64,000 bases of DNA, from contig NZ_VFVR01000002.1 in NCBI RefSeq assembly GCF_006442205.1, positions 682,001-746,000 on the forward strand. Direction: 5' to 3'. The stretch's first letter is position 1; the number at the start of each line of letters is the position of its first letter. This DNA is from Mesorhizobium sp. B2-3-12. GTDB lineage: Bacteria; Pseudomonadota; Alphaproteobacteria; Rhizobiales; Rhizobiaceae. The notes beneath the pieces were generated by a model. The model saw only the letters and a program-made list of their open reading frames with translations. It ran no database searches and had not been told where the DNA came from. A program made the translations under genes and the position numbers. Below, piece after piece: positions 10,668 through 18,806 of the stretch.

Positions 10668-10735
10668 TGCCCCGCAGCCAGCGCCGGAAAGGCGAGGCAT
10701 ACGAGGCATATTTGCCGCCCGGCGATCAGAGCCGG
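10668..10735 (-). promoter_or_regulatory. Candidate structured leader before amiC (two hairpins)
   Basis: On the minus strand two stem-loops can form just ahead of the amiC-like start. The first is 10719-10735, CCGGC/GCCGG with a 7-base loop. The second is 10668-10699, TGCCTCGC paired with GCGGGGCA with one G-T pair. ANTAR proteins act on paired hairpins in nascent leaders, so this is a plausible AmiR target or terminator. The loops do not show the usual ANTAR loop pattern clearly and there is no solid T-run, so support is weak. Confidence 0.3.
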
Positions 10736-10848
10736 TATTTTGCGCTAGCGTATTCGGTCCGGCGGGGCAGTCAAGCCCTCAACGCCATCCGCGTCAAACA
10801 CCGAAGGCCGGCCATCGCCGTTTCCCGCGGAATCCGGTGTCGTTCCGG

Positions 10849-11331
10849 CTATTTGGTCGCCGACCTGTGCTGGCGGGCATAGGCCACGCAAGCATCCACG
10901 GTGCTGACACAGAGCGCGTCGCGCCTGCTGGGCAGATTGTTGTCGCCGGCGTAGGCAACTTCGGCGACGCGGCCGCCGACCATGCGGACCTGCGTGTCGC
11001 AATAGCCGCCCGGAGCGACATTGAGGGAGCCACCGAGCGCCGGGACCGGCCCCACCGACAGGGTGGGGACGACGATGCTGAGATTGCCGCGCTGAACGAC
11101 GCGCTTGTAAGTCCAGATCTGGCCGGATCCGCCGGCGTCCGCGGTGGCGGTTGGAAACCCCGCGCACATTCGAACGTCGGCTTCGCTGAGGCCGACCATC
11201 TCCTTGCGAGCCGCCGCCGCCGTAGGATCGACCTTGGCGATGCGCGACGTGTCGTCGGGAACGACGCAGGAAGACTGGACGACGACGATGAGACCAGAAA
11301 GGGCAAGCTTTCGAATAGTGGAAAATGTCAT
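10849..11331 (-). CDS. Small exported protein of unknown function, possible lipoprotein
   Basis: A 160 aa protein that I do not assign to a named family. The N-terminus MTFSTIRKLALSGLIVVVQS is a signal sequence, followed by SCVVPDD. The cysteine could be lipidated, but Q-S-S before it is a poor lipobox. The mature part has MVGLSEADVRMCAGFPTATA, WTYKRVVQRG and further cysteines in GGYCDTQVRMV and ALCVSTVDACVAYARQ. The first phrases recall SmpA/OmlA-type small outer-membrane assembly lipoproteins. It stands alone, between the amide operon and a MarR gene. Confidence 0.7.
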   Translation of the reverse strand: MTFSTIRKLALSGLIVVVQSSCVVPDDTSRIAKVDPTAAAARKEMVGLSEADVRMCAGFPTATADAGGSGQIWTYKRVVQRGNLSIVVPTLSVGPVPALGGSLNVAPGGYCDTQVRMVGGRVAEVAYAGDNNLPSRRDALCVSTVDACVAYARQHRSATK

Positions 11332-11564
11332 ACCGATTGTTGAGATCGCGTGGCGCCCTGCCGCACTCTCTACCTAGGCAAGAAGGCCGCCCGATCAACC
11401 CGCCCGCCTTCACGAAAAGGCGGCCATGGCCGCATAAGGGAAGAATGCTGGCCGCAGGCACAATCAATCAGCGTAAGGATCAATGTCCCTGCAACTGCCG
11501 CCGGCACCGCGCGGCTGGGCAGTTTGCGCTCGAGGCGAGGCGGATGGCCCACGCCGCGGAGCGG

Positions 11565-11924
11565 TCAGCTCTCGCCGTCGATCAGGATTTCCAGGAGATC
11601 GAGAAGGTGCTCGAGCCGCTCACGGCCGAAGCGCCGTTCGATGTCGTCATAGATGACGCGACGTTCGGGCGACAGCACCTCGATCAGCGCCGAGCCGGTC
11701 GGAGCAATGGCGAGCACGACGCAACGGCCGTCGCCTTGCGCCTTGTTGCGGGTGATGAATTTTCGGCCTTCGAGGGTCTTGATGATGCGGGTCAGGCTGG
11801 GCTGCAGCACCGAGGCACGGTCCGCAAGCTCCGTCGCCTCGATCGGACCGGCCTCGCTCAGCACGCGCAACACCCGCCATTGCTGCTCGGTCACGTCATG
11901 CGCGGCCAACAATTGTAACAACAC
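11565..11924 (-). CDS. MarR-family transcriptional regulator, apparently N-terminally short
   Basis: Winged-helix regulator. Recognisable MarR sequence starts at LLAAHDVTEQQWRVLRVLSE and runs through ATELADRASVLQPSLTRIIK (recognition helix) and the wing FITRNKAQGDGRCVVLAIAP to a C-terminal helix ending EILIDGES. It resembles the HpaR/HcaR branch. From the GTG at 11924 it is 119 aa, about 25-30 residues shorter than usual: the first dimerisation helix is missing. The frame is open back to 12134, but those 70 codons have no MarR character. It may be a truncated remnant or a minimal MarR. It is divergent from metQ. Confidence 0.65.
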   Translation of the reverse strand: MLLQLLAAHDVTEQQWRVLRVLSEAGPIEATELADRASVLQPSLTRIIKTLEGRKFITRNKAQGDGRCVVLAIAPTGSALIEVLSPERRVIYDDIERRFGRERLEHLLDLLEILIDGES

Positions 11925-12186
11925 TATAAATCCGGAGGGAAACACGACGGCCGGGCTCGTGGGCACCTCGCCGGCTCTTCTGGGCCACGGGATCGGATCG
12001 CAACGGACGATAGCCGATCCCGCGGCGTGTTTTGCTCTCTTCCCCAAAATTTTTGAGAGAATATTCCCGGCTTGGCCGAGAACGGCGAAACACGTTCTTT
12101 GATAAAATCGATAGAATTCTGATGATGTGACCAAGCCTAGGCAACCCGCCTTGCTGCCATGACTTCACAACCGCAGAGAATCAGAC

Positions 12187-13041
12187 ATGTCCGACTTCAA
12201 CAACACTTTGTCCTCTTCCCCAAGGTCAACCATCAACCGGCGCAGCGGCCTCGCTCTGCTGTTCGCCTCGGCTGTGGCGATCGGCAGCCTGATGGCGCCG
12301 CATGCCTCCTTCGCCGAGGACAAGAAGGCGATCAAGGTCGGTATCATCAGCGGCGAGGACGAGGATGTCTGGCGCGTCGTGGTCGCTAAAGCCGCCGAGA
12401 AGGGCCTGAGCATCGAGACCGTGGTGTTCAACGACTATACCCAGCCCAACGAGGCGCTGGAGCGCGGCGAGATCGACGCCAACGCCTTCCAGCACCAGCC
12501 CTATCTCGACAACCAGATCAAGACGCAGGGCTACCATATCGTGCGCGTCGGCTATACCGGCGTGTGGCCGATCGGCCTCTACTCCAAGAAGTACACGAAG
12601 GTCGCCGACCTGCCGGAAGGCGCGGTGATCGGCGTGCCGAACGACCCGTCCAATGAAGGCCGGGCGCTGCGGGTGCTGCAGAATGAGGGCGTGATCAAGC
12701 TGAAGGACGGTACCGGTATCCTCGCCACCACCGCCGACATCGCCGAGAATGCGAAGAAGGTCGAGATCAAGGAACTCGACGCCGGTATCGTCGGCCGCTC
12801 GGTCGAGGATCTCGACGCCGCCGTGGTCAACACCGACTGGGCGCTGAAAAGCGGCCTGACCCCGGAAAACCGCATCGCGCAGGAGCCGATCGCCGACAAT
12901 CCCTATCGCAACTTCATCGCCGTCAAGGTCGGCAACGAGAACGAGGCCTGGGTGAAGACGCTGGTCGCCTCCTACCAGAACGAGGCGGTCAAGGCTGAGT
13001 TCGACAAGGTCTACAAGGGCACCGGTCTCAGCGCCTACTGA
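12187..13041 (+). CDS. metQ: D-methionine ABC transporter substrate-binding protein MetQ (NlpA family)
   Basis: Periplasmic receptor of the MetNIQ importer, 284 aa. Family phrases are KVGIISGEDEDVWRVV, FNDYTQPNEALERGEIDANAFQHQPYLD, GVPNDPSNEGRALRVLQNEG and AVVNTDWALKSG. The signal region (RSGLALLFASAVAIGSLMAP, then HASFAEDKK) has no cysteine, so unlike E. coli MetQ it is not a lipoprotein and should be soluble or tethered by an uncleaved helix. It is followed by metN and metI. No SAM riboswitch was recognised in the short upstream gap. Confidence 0.92.
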   Translation: MSDFNNTLSSSPRSTINRRSGLALLFASAVAIGSLMAPHASFAEDKKAIKVGIISGEDEDVWRVVVAKAAEKGLSIETVVFNDYTQPNEALERGEIDANAFQHQPYLDNQIKTQGYHIVRVGYTGVWPIGLYSKKYTKVADLPEGAVIGVPNDPSNEGRALRVLQNEGVIKLKDGTGILATTADIAENAKKVEIKELDAGIVGRSVEDLDAAVVNTDWALKSGLTPENRIAQEPIADNPYRNFIAVKVGNENEAWVKTLVASYQNEAVKAEFDKVYKGTGLSAY

Positions 13042-13127
13042 GCAAATCCTGGCACGAAAGTGTCTGCTTTGACGAGAAGTGCGGTCCGTGCGATGCGCGG
13101 GCCGCAATCCTGTTTCGGAATCCGCGT

Positions 13128-14216
13128 ATGAACCAGCATGTGACCGCAGCCATCGAGAACACGGACGACGCCGATGCACCGGCACAGGACGTTGTGCGCC
13201 TTGTCGAGCTGAAGCGCCGCTTCGGCGCGACGGCGGCGCTCGACGGCATTTCACTGACGGTGCGCAAGGGCGAGATCCTCGGCATCATCGGCCGCAGCGG
13301 CGCCGGCAAATCGACGCTGATCCGCTGCCTGAACGGGCTGGAACGCCCCGACACCGGCGAGGTGTTCATCGAGGGCCGCGAGATCAGCCGGCTCCGCGAG
13401 CGTGACCTGCAGCCGCTGCGGCGGCGCATCGGCATGATCTTCCAGCATTTCAACCTGCTGTCGGCCAAGACCGTCGAGGACAATGTGGCGCTGCCGCTGA
13501 AGATAGAGGGCCGGCCAAAGGCCGAGCGGCTGAAGCGGGCGGCGGAGCTGCTCGATCTCGTCGGCCTGTCGGAAAAGGCGAAAGCCTATCCGGCGTCGCT
13601 GTCGGGCGGCCAGAAGCAGCGCGTCGGCATCGCCAGGGCGCTGGCCGCGCGGCCGGCGCTGCTTCTGTCTGACGAAGCGACGTCGGCGCTCGACCCGGAG
13701 ACGACCCGTTCCATTCTCGCCCTGATCAAGGACATCAACCGCCAGCTTGACCTGACCATCCTCTTGATCACCCACGAGATGGAGGTGATCCGCTCGATCG
13801 CCGACCGCGTGGCGGTCATCGACGCCGGACGCATCGTCGAGCAAGGGCCGGTCTGGTCGGTGTTCGCCGATCCGCAATCCGGCATCACAAAACGCCTGCT
13901 CGGCGCCATCCGGCCGCAACTGCCGCCGGAGCTGGCGGCCCGGCTCCGTCCGTCAGCCGGCGCGCAAACCATCCTGCGGGTGGATGTGGCCGGCGAAGCC
14001 GCGCGCGGCCCACTGCTCTCCGACCTTGCGAGAGCCGTGCCTGGCGCCTTCCGGCTCGTTCATGGCGGCATCGACCATATTCAGCAGCAGCCGGTCGGAA
14101 CGCTGTTCCTGTCCATTCCCGGCGGCGATGCGGGCCATCTCGCCGAGGTGATCGCTTTTCTAAAGTCCCGCGAGGCGCGGGTGGAGGTGCTTGGCCATGT
14201 CGCCGATCCTGTTTGA
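13128..14216 (+). CDS. metN: Methionine ABC transporter ATPase MetN
   Basis: Cytoplasmic ATPase of the methionine importer, 362 aa. Walker A is GRSGAGKST, signature LSGGQKQR, Walker B LLLSDEATSALD and the switch histidine lies in LLITHEMEVI. Residues from about 280 form the C-terminal NIL domain, which in E. coli MetN binds methionine and shuts down transport. The start ATG at 13128 gives MNQHVTAAIENTDDADAPAQ, an unconserved leader before the ABC domain. The 86 bp between metQ and metN hold no gene. metI overlaps its 3' end. Confidence 0.93.
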   Translation: MNQHVTAAIENTDDADAPAQDVVRLVELKRRFGATAALDGISLTVRKGEILGIIGRSGAGKSTLIRCLNGLERPDTGEVFIEGREISRLRERDLQPLRRRIGMIFQHFNLLSAKTVEDNVALPLKIEGRPKAERLKRAAELLDLVGLSEKAKAYPASLSGGQKQRVGIARALAARPALLLSDEATSALDPETTRSILALIKDINRQLDLTILLITHEMEVIRSIADRVAVIDAGRIVEQGPVWSVFADPQSGITKRLLGAIRPQLPPELAARLRPSAGAQTILRVDVAGEAARGPLLSDLARAVPGAFRLVHGGIDHIQQQPVGTLFLSIPGGDAGHLAEVIAFLKSREARVEVLGHVADPV

Positions 14217-14853
14217 GCTTCTGCTGCGGTCGATCTGGGAGACGGTGCTGATGACGGCCGCCTCCGGCCTGATCTCGCTGGTCTTCGGCCTGCCGCTCGG
14301 CCTGGCGCTGATCGCCACCGAGCGCGGCGGCATCGCCGAAAGCCCGTGGGTGAACCGGGTGCTCGCCGCCGTCATCAACGGCTTCCGCTCGGTGCCGTTC
14401 ATCATCCTTCTGGTGGCGCTGATCCCGGTGACGCGGCTGATCGTCGGCACCTCGATCGGCACCTGGGCGGCGATCGTGCCGCTGTCGATCGCCGCCACGC
14501 CCTACTATGCGCGCATCGCCGAAGTGTCGCTGCGGGAGGTCGACCACGGGCTGATCGAGGCGGCGCGCGCGATGGGCGGCAACCGCTGGACCATCGTCCG
14601 CGAGGTGCTGGTGCCCGAAGCCCTGCCCGGCATCGTCGTCGGCTTCACCGTGACGCTGGTGACGCTGGTCGGCGCCTCGGCCATGGCCGGCGCCATCGGT
14701 GCGGGCGGACTCGGCGACCTCGCCATCCGCTACGGCTACCAGCGGTTTGAAACCAGCGTGATGATCGCCGTGGTGATCGTGCTGATCATACTGGTTTGCG
14801 GCATCCAGTGGGTGGGGGATCGTCTGGTGGCGCGGCTCGATCGTCGGGGGTGA
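14197..14853 (+). CDS. metI: Methionine ABC transporter permease MetI
   Basis: Inner-membrane permease of MetNIQ, 218 aa, about five membrane segments. It opens MSPILFELLLRSIWETVLMT and has the EAA-type coupling loop HGLIEAARAMGGNRWTIVRE. The C-terminal part GAIGAGGLGDLAIRYGYQRF is diagnostic for MetI. The ATG at 14197 overlaps metN by 20 bp. A TTG two codons earlier (14191) is an alternative start. Confidence 0.93.
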   Translation: MSPILFELLLRSIWETVLMTAASGLISLVFGLPLGLALIATERGGIAESPWVNRVLAAVINGFRSVPFIILLVALIPVTRLIVGTSIGTWAAIVPLSIAATPYYARIAEVSLREVDHGLIEAARAMGGNRWTIVREVLVPEALPGIVVGFTVTLVTLVGASAMAGAIGAGGLGDLAIRYGYQRFETSVMIAVVIVLIILVCGIQWVGDRLVARLDRRG

Positions 14854-14967
14854 TGAGCCGGCTGACTGTCAGCGATTGGGGCCACCGCCCATCGCTTCGT
14901 CATAGGATGACGATGTCAGGCCGTTTCCGCCAATCGCGAAGGCAGCGGTCTGTCGATGCAAGTCGCG

Positions 14968-16083
14968 CTAACCCCGCAACCTCGCCCCTTCCGGATCGAA
15001 GAACGGCATCGGCGCCACCATGGCGCGGACCGGCTTGCCTTCAATGGCGATGCTGAGTTCCGTTCCAACAGCCGTGAACGGCAGCCGCAGATGCGCTGTC
15101 GCCAGCACCTTGCCCAGGGAATAGCCATGGTCGCTGTAGGTGACCACGCCGACATCCCTGCCATCGGCCATCACCCGCGCATCCGTCGCTGCCGGCGTGT
15201 CGCCATCGAGGATCAGGCCGGTCCAGCGTTCGTCGAGACCCTTGTCGCGCACTTTGAACAGCGCTTCGCGGCCGATGAAATCGCCCTTGTCGAACTTGAT
15301 CCAGCGGTCGAGGCCGACATGGAACGGCGAGCGGGTCTCGTCCATGTCGATGCCATGCGCGGGATAGGCCTTTTCCAGACCGAGCGTGAACATGGCCAGC
15401 ACGCCATAGGGCTTCAGGCCGAAATCGCGGCCGGCCTTCATCAGCGCGTCCCAGACCGAAGCCGCCTCATCGGCCGGCACGAAGAGTTCGAAGCCGAGTT
15501 CGCCGGTGACGCCGGTGCGCGAGATCAACACCTTGGTTTCGCCGACACGCCCCGAGGTGAACGCCCAGCGCTTCAACCCATCGAGATCCGCATCCGTGAC
15601 CAGAGCTTTCAACAGGTCGCGCGAGCGCGGACCCTGGATGGTGGGGAAGGCGACCGCCGCGGTGATGTCGGTGACATAGGCCTTGCGGCCCTCAGCATGG
15701 TGCTGGAGCCAGGGCAGCATCTTCAGGCGGTTGACGGAGCCGGTCACCAGCATGAAGTGCTCGGGTGCCAGCCGGAACACGGTGAGGTCGTCCATGATCC
15801 CGCCATCCTCGCGGCAGACCGTGGAGTAGCGGACCTGGCCCGGCTTCATCGCCGAGGCATCGTTGACGATGACATGGTTGACCAGCGCCTCGGCCTCCGG
15901 ACCCTTGATGTCCATCTTGCCCATGGTGCTGAGGTCCTGGACGCCGACATTCTGGCGCGTGTTCAGGTGCTCGTCGGCAATGCCGGAATAGTATTTGGCC
16001 GAGATGAAGTCGCCGCCGACACGGCCCATGGTGGCGCCAAGCCCGACAATACCGCTGTAGAAAGGGGAGCGCCGCTCGGCCAA
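14968..16083 (-). CDS. GcvT-family aminomethyltransferase / folate-dependent demethylase-like protein
   Basis: Cytoplasmic folate-binding protein of the GcvT/DmdA/sarcosine-dehydrogenase-tail group, 371 aa. Family marks are YYSGIADEHLNTRQNVGVQD (N-terminal), MKPGQVRYSTVCREDGGIMDDLTV-type segment, SRTGVTGELGFELFV and LEKAYPAHGIDMDETRSPFH. It could move a one-carbon group from an N- or S-methyl substrate to tetrahydrofolate. No gcvH or gcvP is nearby, so it is unlikely to be the glycine-cleavage T protein. It lies 69 bp downstream of an amino-acid binding protein on the same strand, pointing to a methylated amino-acid substrate (inference). Confidence 0.85.
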   Translation of the reverse strand: MAERRSPFYSGIVGLGATMGRVGGDFISAKYYSGIADEHLNTRQNVGVQDLSTMGKMDIKGPEAEALVNHVIVNDASAMKPGQVRYSTVCREDGGIMDDLTVFRLAPEHFMLVTGSVNRLKMLPWLQHHAEGRKAYVTDITAAVAFPTIQGPRSRDLLKALVTDADLDGLKRWAFTSGRVGETKVLISRTGVTGELGFELFVPADEAASVWDALMKAGRDFGLKPYGVLAMFTLGLEKAYPAHGIDMDETRSPFHVGLDRWIKFDKGDFIGREALFKVRDKGLDERWTGLILDGDTPAATDARVMADGRDVGVVTYSDHGYSLGKVLATAHLRLPFTAVGTELSIAIEGKPVRAMVAPMPFFDPEGARLRG

Positions 16084-16152
16084 GGAATTTCTCCGTATGG
16101 ATGAAAATCGGCAGCGCCATCAGGCGCTGCCGGAGGGGGTTCGTCGTCGGTC

Positions 16153-16926
16153 TCAGGAACCGTAGACGTCGAAGGCAAAATACTTGTCGTTGATCTCCTT
16201 GTATTTTCCGTTGGCGCGCAGCGCGTCGATCGCCGCGTTGAACCTGTCGGCCAGGTCCTTGTTGCCCTTCTGCAGCGCGATGCCGACGCCGGGGCCATGA
16301 ATGGCCGGATCGGCGGTCAGCGTACCCAGCAATTTGCAGCAGGCGCCGTCGGGCTTCTTCAGCCATTCGGTCAGGATGATCGAGCCATCCATCATCGCGT
16401 CGAGGCGGCCATTGGCCATGTCGGTGCGGGCGTCGTCGCCCGTCGGATAGGCCTTGACGGTCGATCCCTTGTATTTCTGCTCGGCGAAATTCTGGTGGAT
16501 GGTGGCGCTCTGCACGCCGAGCACCTTGCCCTTGAGATCGTCCGGCGAGGTGCCCGCGATGGTCGACTCCTTCGGCACGGCGATGGCCGGCGGCGTCTGG
16601 TAGTATTTGTGGGTGAACTCCACCTTCTGCGCCCGCTCGGGCGTGATGGTGATGTTGATGATGGCGTCGAACTTGCCGGCCTGCAGCGCGGGGATCGAAC
16701 CGTCGAAGTCCTGGACGGCGAATTCGCACTCGACCTTCATCTCGGTGCACAGCGCGTTGCCGAGATCGATGTCGAAACCGCCCAGCGTGCCATCGGCATT
16801 GGCGTAGTTGAAGGGCGGATAGGCACCCTCGGTGCCAAGCCGCAGTTTCTCCTGGGCGAAAGCAGCACCCGTGGCGAGAGTGAAAACGACGGAAGCGGCA
16901 AGCACGAAACGACCAAAAAGATGCAT
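16153..16926 (-). CDS. Polar amino-acid type ABC transporter substrate-binding protein (HisJ/ArgT family)
   Basis: Periplasmic binding protein (SBP_bac_3), 257 aa. The ATG at 16926 follows CGGAGAT and gives the signal peptide MHLFGRFVLAASVVFTLATG ending in AAFAQ. The mature start EKLRLGTEGAYPPFNYANAD, with DFDGSIPALQAGKFDAIINI and RLDAMMDGSIILTEWLKKP further on, is typical of lysine/arginine/ornithine/octopine-type receptors. No permease or ATPase gene accompanies it, so it either borrows another system or is a remote part of one. Confidence 0.88.
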   Translation of the reverse strand: MHLFGRFVLAASVVFTLATGAAFAQEKLRLGTEGAYPPFNYANADGTLGGFDIDLGNALCTEMKVECEFAVQDFDGSIPALQAGKFDAIINITITPERAQKVEFTHKYYQTPPAIAVPKESTIAGTSPDDLKGKVLGVQSATIHQNFAEQKYKGSTVKAYPTGDDARTDMANGRLDAMMDGSIILTEWLKKPDGACCKLLGTLTADPAIHGPGVGIALQKGNKDLADRFNAAIDALRANGKYKEINDKYFAFDVYGS

Positions 16927-17047
16927 GTTCGAGATCTCCGTTGACCGGATAAATCTACGGGCTTTCATGCTCCCGGCGGAGACGGAAACGACATGTCATG
17001 CGGCGATCACGGCGCTGTGAACGATCCGCGCGGGCGACCTGCGGTGG

Positions 17048-18805
17048 CTAGCCGGCTCGCTGATTGTGGGTTGCCATCCGGTCGACGATGAGATCACCGG
17101 CCGACAACACGACGCCAAATTTTTCCCTGGCTTGCTCGAAGGTGTAATAGCCCAGAGCCACATCGCGCCGCACCTGCTCCGCGTCTCGCTCACGCGGATC
17201 GCCATAACCGCCGCCGCCGGGCGTGCCGACGCGCACGCGGTCGCCGGCCTTCAGCGGGATGTCCTGTTCCTTGGAAAGATGCGGCGGTATGTGTTCCGCG
17301 CCATCGCGGAAGACGATCACGCTGTTGGGCTGGCCATCCTCCCCGCCAAGCGCGCCCTGCGGGCCGAAACGGCCATGATCCATGACGAAGGACGCGCGCG
17401 CCTCGCCGCGCAGGATCTCGACCTCGTAGGCGAGGCCGAAACCGCCGCGATGCTTGCCGGCGCCGCCCGAGCCTTCGCGCAAGGCATAGTGGCGGTAGAG
17501 CACGGGAAAGGCCTGCTCCATGATCTCGACCGGCGGCGATTTCGAAATGCCGATGGTCGAGCAGCCATTGGTGAGGCCGTCATGGGCCGAATTGCCGCCA
17601 TAGCCGCCGCCGGATATTTGATACATGACATAATCACGGCCGCGCGCGGGATCGCTGCCGCCAAGCGCGAAATTGCCGCTTGAGCCGGCGGGGGCGGCCG
17701 TCACCTTGTCGGGAAGCGCCTGCACCATGGCGGCGAACACCGCCTCGGCGATGCGCTGCGAGACCTCGGCCGCGCAACCCGAGACCGGACGTGGATACTT
17801 TGCATCGAGGAAAGTGCCCTCCGGCCGCTTGACCTCGAGTGGTTCGAAAGCGCCGGCGCTGATCGGCACATCGGGGAAGATATGACGCATGGCGAGATAG
17901 ACCGAGGACAGGGTCGTTGCCAGCACGCTGTTCATTGGTCCGGCGCAGGGCTTGGATGAGCCCGTGAAATCGAAGGTCAGCGTATCGCCCTGTTTCTCGA
18001 CGGCGAGCGCGATGGTCAGCGGTTCGTTGACCACCCCGTCGGAATCGACGAAGGCCTTGGAATGATAGATTCCGTCGGGAATGGCGGATATGTTGGCGCG
18101 CATCTGCTCGGCGGCGCGGCGGCGCAGTTCGGCGATCGCCGCGACAACGGTTTCGTCTCCGTAACGATTCAGGATTCCATTGAGCCTGTCCTGGCCGATC
18201 AGCAGGGCTGCTGCTTGCGCCCTGATGTCGCCGATGCGCTGGTCGGCAACCCGGATGTTGGAGCAGATGATGGCGTAGATTTCAGGATCGAGCACGCCCT
18301 TCTTGAACAGCTTTACCGGCGGCAGCCGCAGGCCTTCCTGCTCGACGGCGGTGGCGGATGCCGAGAAGCCGCCGGGCACGGAGCCGCCAATGTCGGGCCA
18401 ATGGCCGGTGTTGGACAACCAGCAGAAGATCTTTTCACCGCGATAGACCGGCATGACGAAGCGCACGTCCATCAGATGCGTGCCGCCGAGATAAGGGTCG
18501 TTGACGATGTAGATGTCGCCCGGCTCCGGGGCCAGGCAGCGGCCGTCGGCGATCATTTCGATCACCGTCCTGGTCGAATATTGCATGACGCCGACGAACA
18601 CCGGCAGGCCCTGGCTGCCCTGCGCGATCAGCGAACCGTCGACGGCGGAATAGATGCCGTCGGAACGGTCGTTGGCCTCGGCGATGACGGGCGAGAAGGC
18701 GGCGCGGGAAAACGTCAGGTCCATCTCGTCGCAGACCTGCTGCAAGGCGGCCTGGAGGACCGAAAGCGTAATGGCGTCGAGCTTTGCCATATCAATGTCG
18801 GGCAT
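17048..18805 (-). CDS. hyuB: Hydantoinase B / oxoprolinase family, HyuB-type subunit
   Basis: Beta-type subunit of ATP-dependent N-methylhydantoinase / 5-oxoprolinase / acetone-carboxylase-like enzymes, 585 aa, cytoplasmic. It has MDLTFSRAAFSPVIAEANDR near the start, GDIYIVNDPYLGGTHLMDVR, HWPDIGGSVPGGFSASATAV, and near the end the glycine-rich GVGTPGGGGYGDPRERD-like VGTPGGGGYGDPRERDAEQV. The ATG at 18805 is one base after the hyuA stop, so the two are translationally coupled. The frame is open further upstream only as a shadow of hyuA. The substrate is unknown: hydantoins, 5-oxoproline or N-methylated rings are all possible. Confidence 0.9.
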   Translation of the reverse strand: MPDIDMAKLDAITLSVLQAALQQVCDEMDLTFSRAAFSPVIAEANDRSDGIYSAVDGSLIAQGSQGLPVFVGVMQYSTRTVIEMIADGRCLAPEPGDIYIVNDPYLGGTHLMDVRFVMPVYRGEKIFCWLSNTGHWPDIGGSVPGGFSASATAVEQEGLRLPPVKLFKKGVLDPEIYAIICSNIRVADQRIGDIRAQAAALLIGQDRLNGILNRYGDETVVAAIAELRRRAAEQMRANISAIPDGIYHSKAFVDSDGVVNEPLTIALAVEKQGDTLTFDFTGSSKPCAGPMNSVLATTLSSVYLAMRHIFPDVPISAGAFEPLEVKRPEGTFLDAKYPRPVSGCAAEVSQRIAEAVFAAMVQALPDKVTAAPAGSSGNFALGGSDPARGRDYVMYQISGGGYGGNSAHDGLTNGCSTIGISKSPPVEIMEQAFPVLYRHYALREGSGGAGKHRGGFGLAYEVEILRGEARASFVMDHGRFGPQGALGGEDGQPNSVIVFRDGAEHIPPHLSKEQDIPLKAGDRVRVGTPGGGGYGDPRERDAEQVRRDVALGYYTFEQAREKFGVVLSAGDLIVDRMATHNQRAG

Positions 18806-18806
18806 C

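Noticed and set aside
12135..12186. SAM-responsive riboswitch before metQ
   Set aside because: The gap is about 50 bases and shows no SAM-II type pseudoknot pattern.
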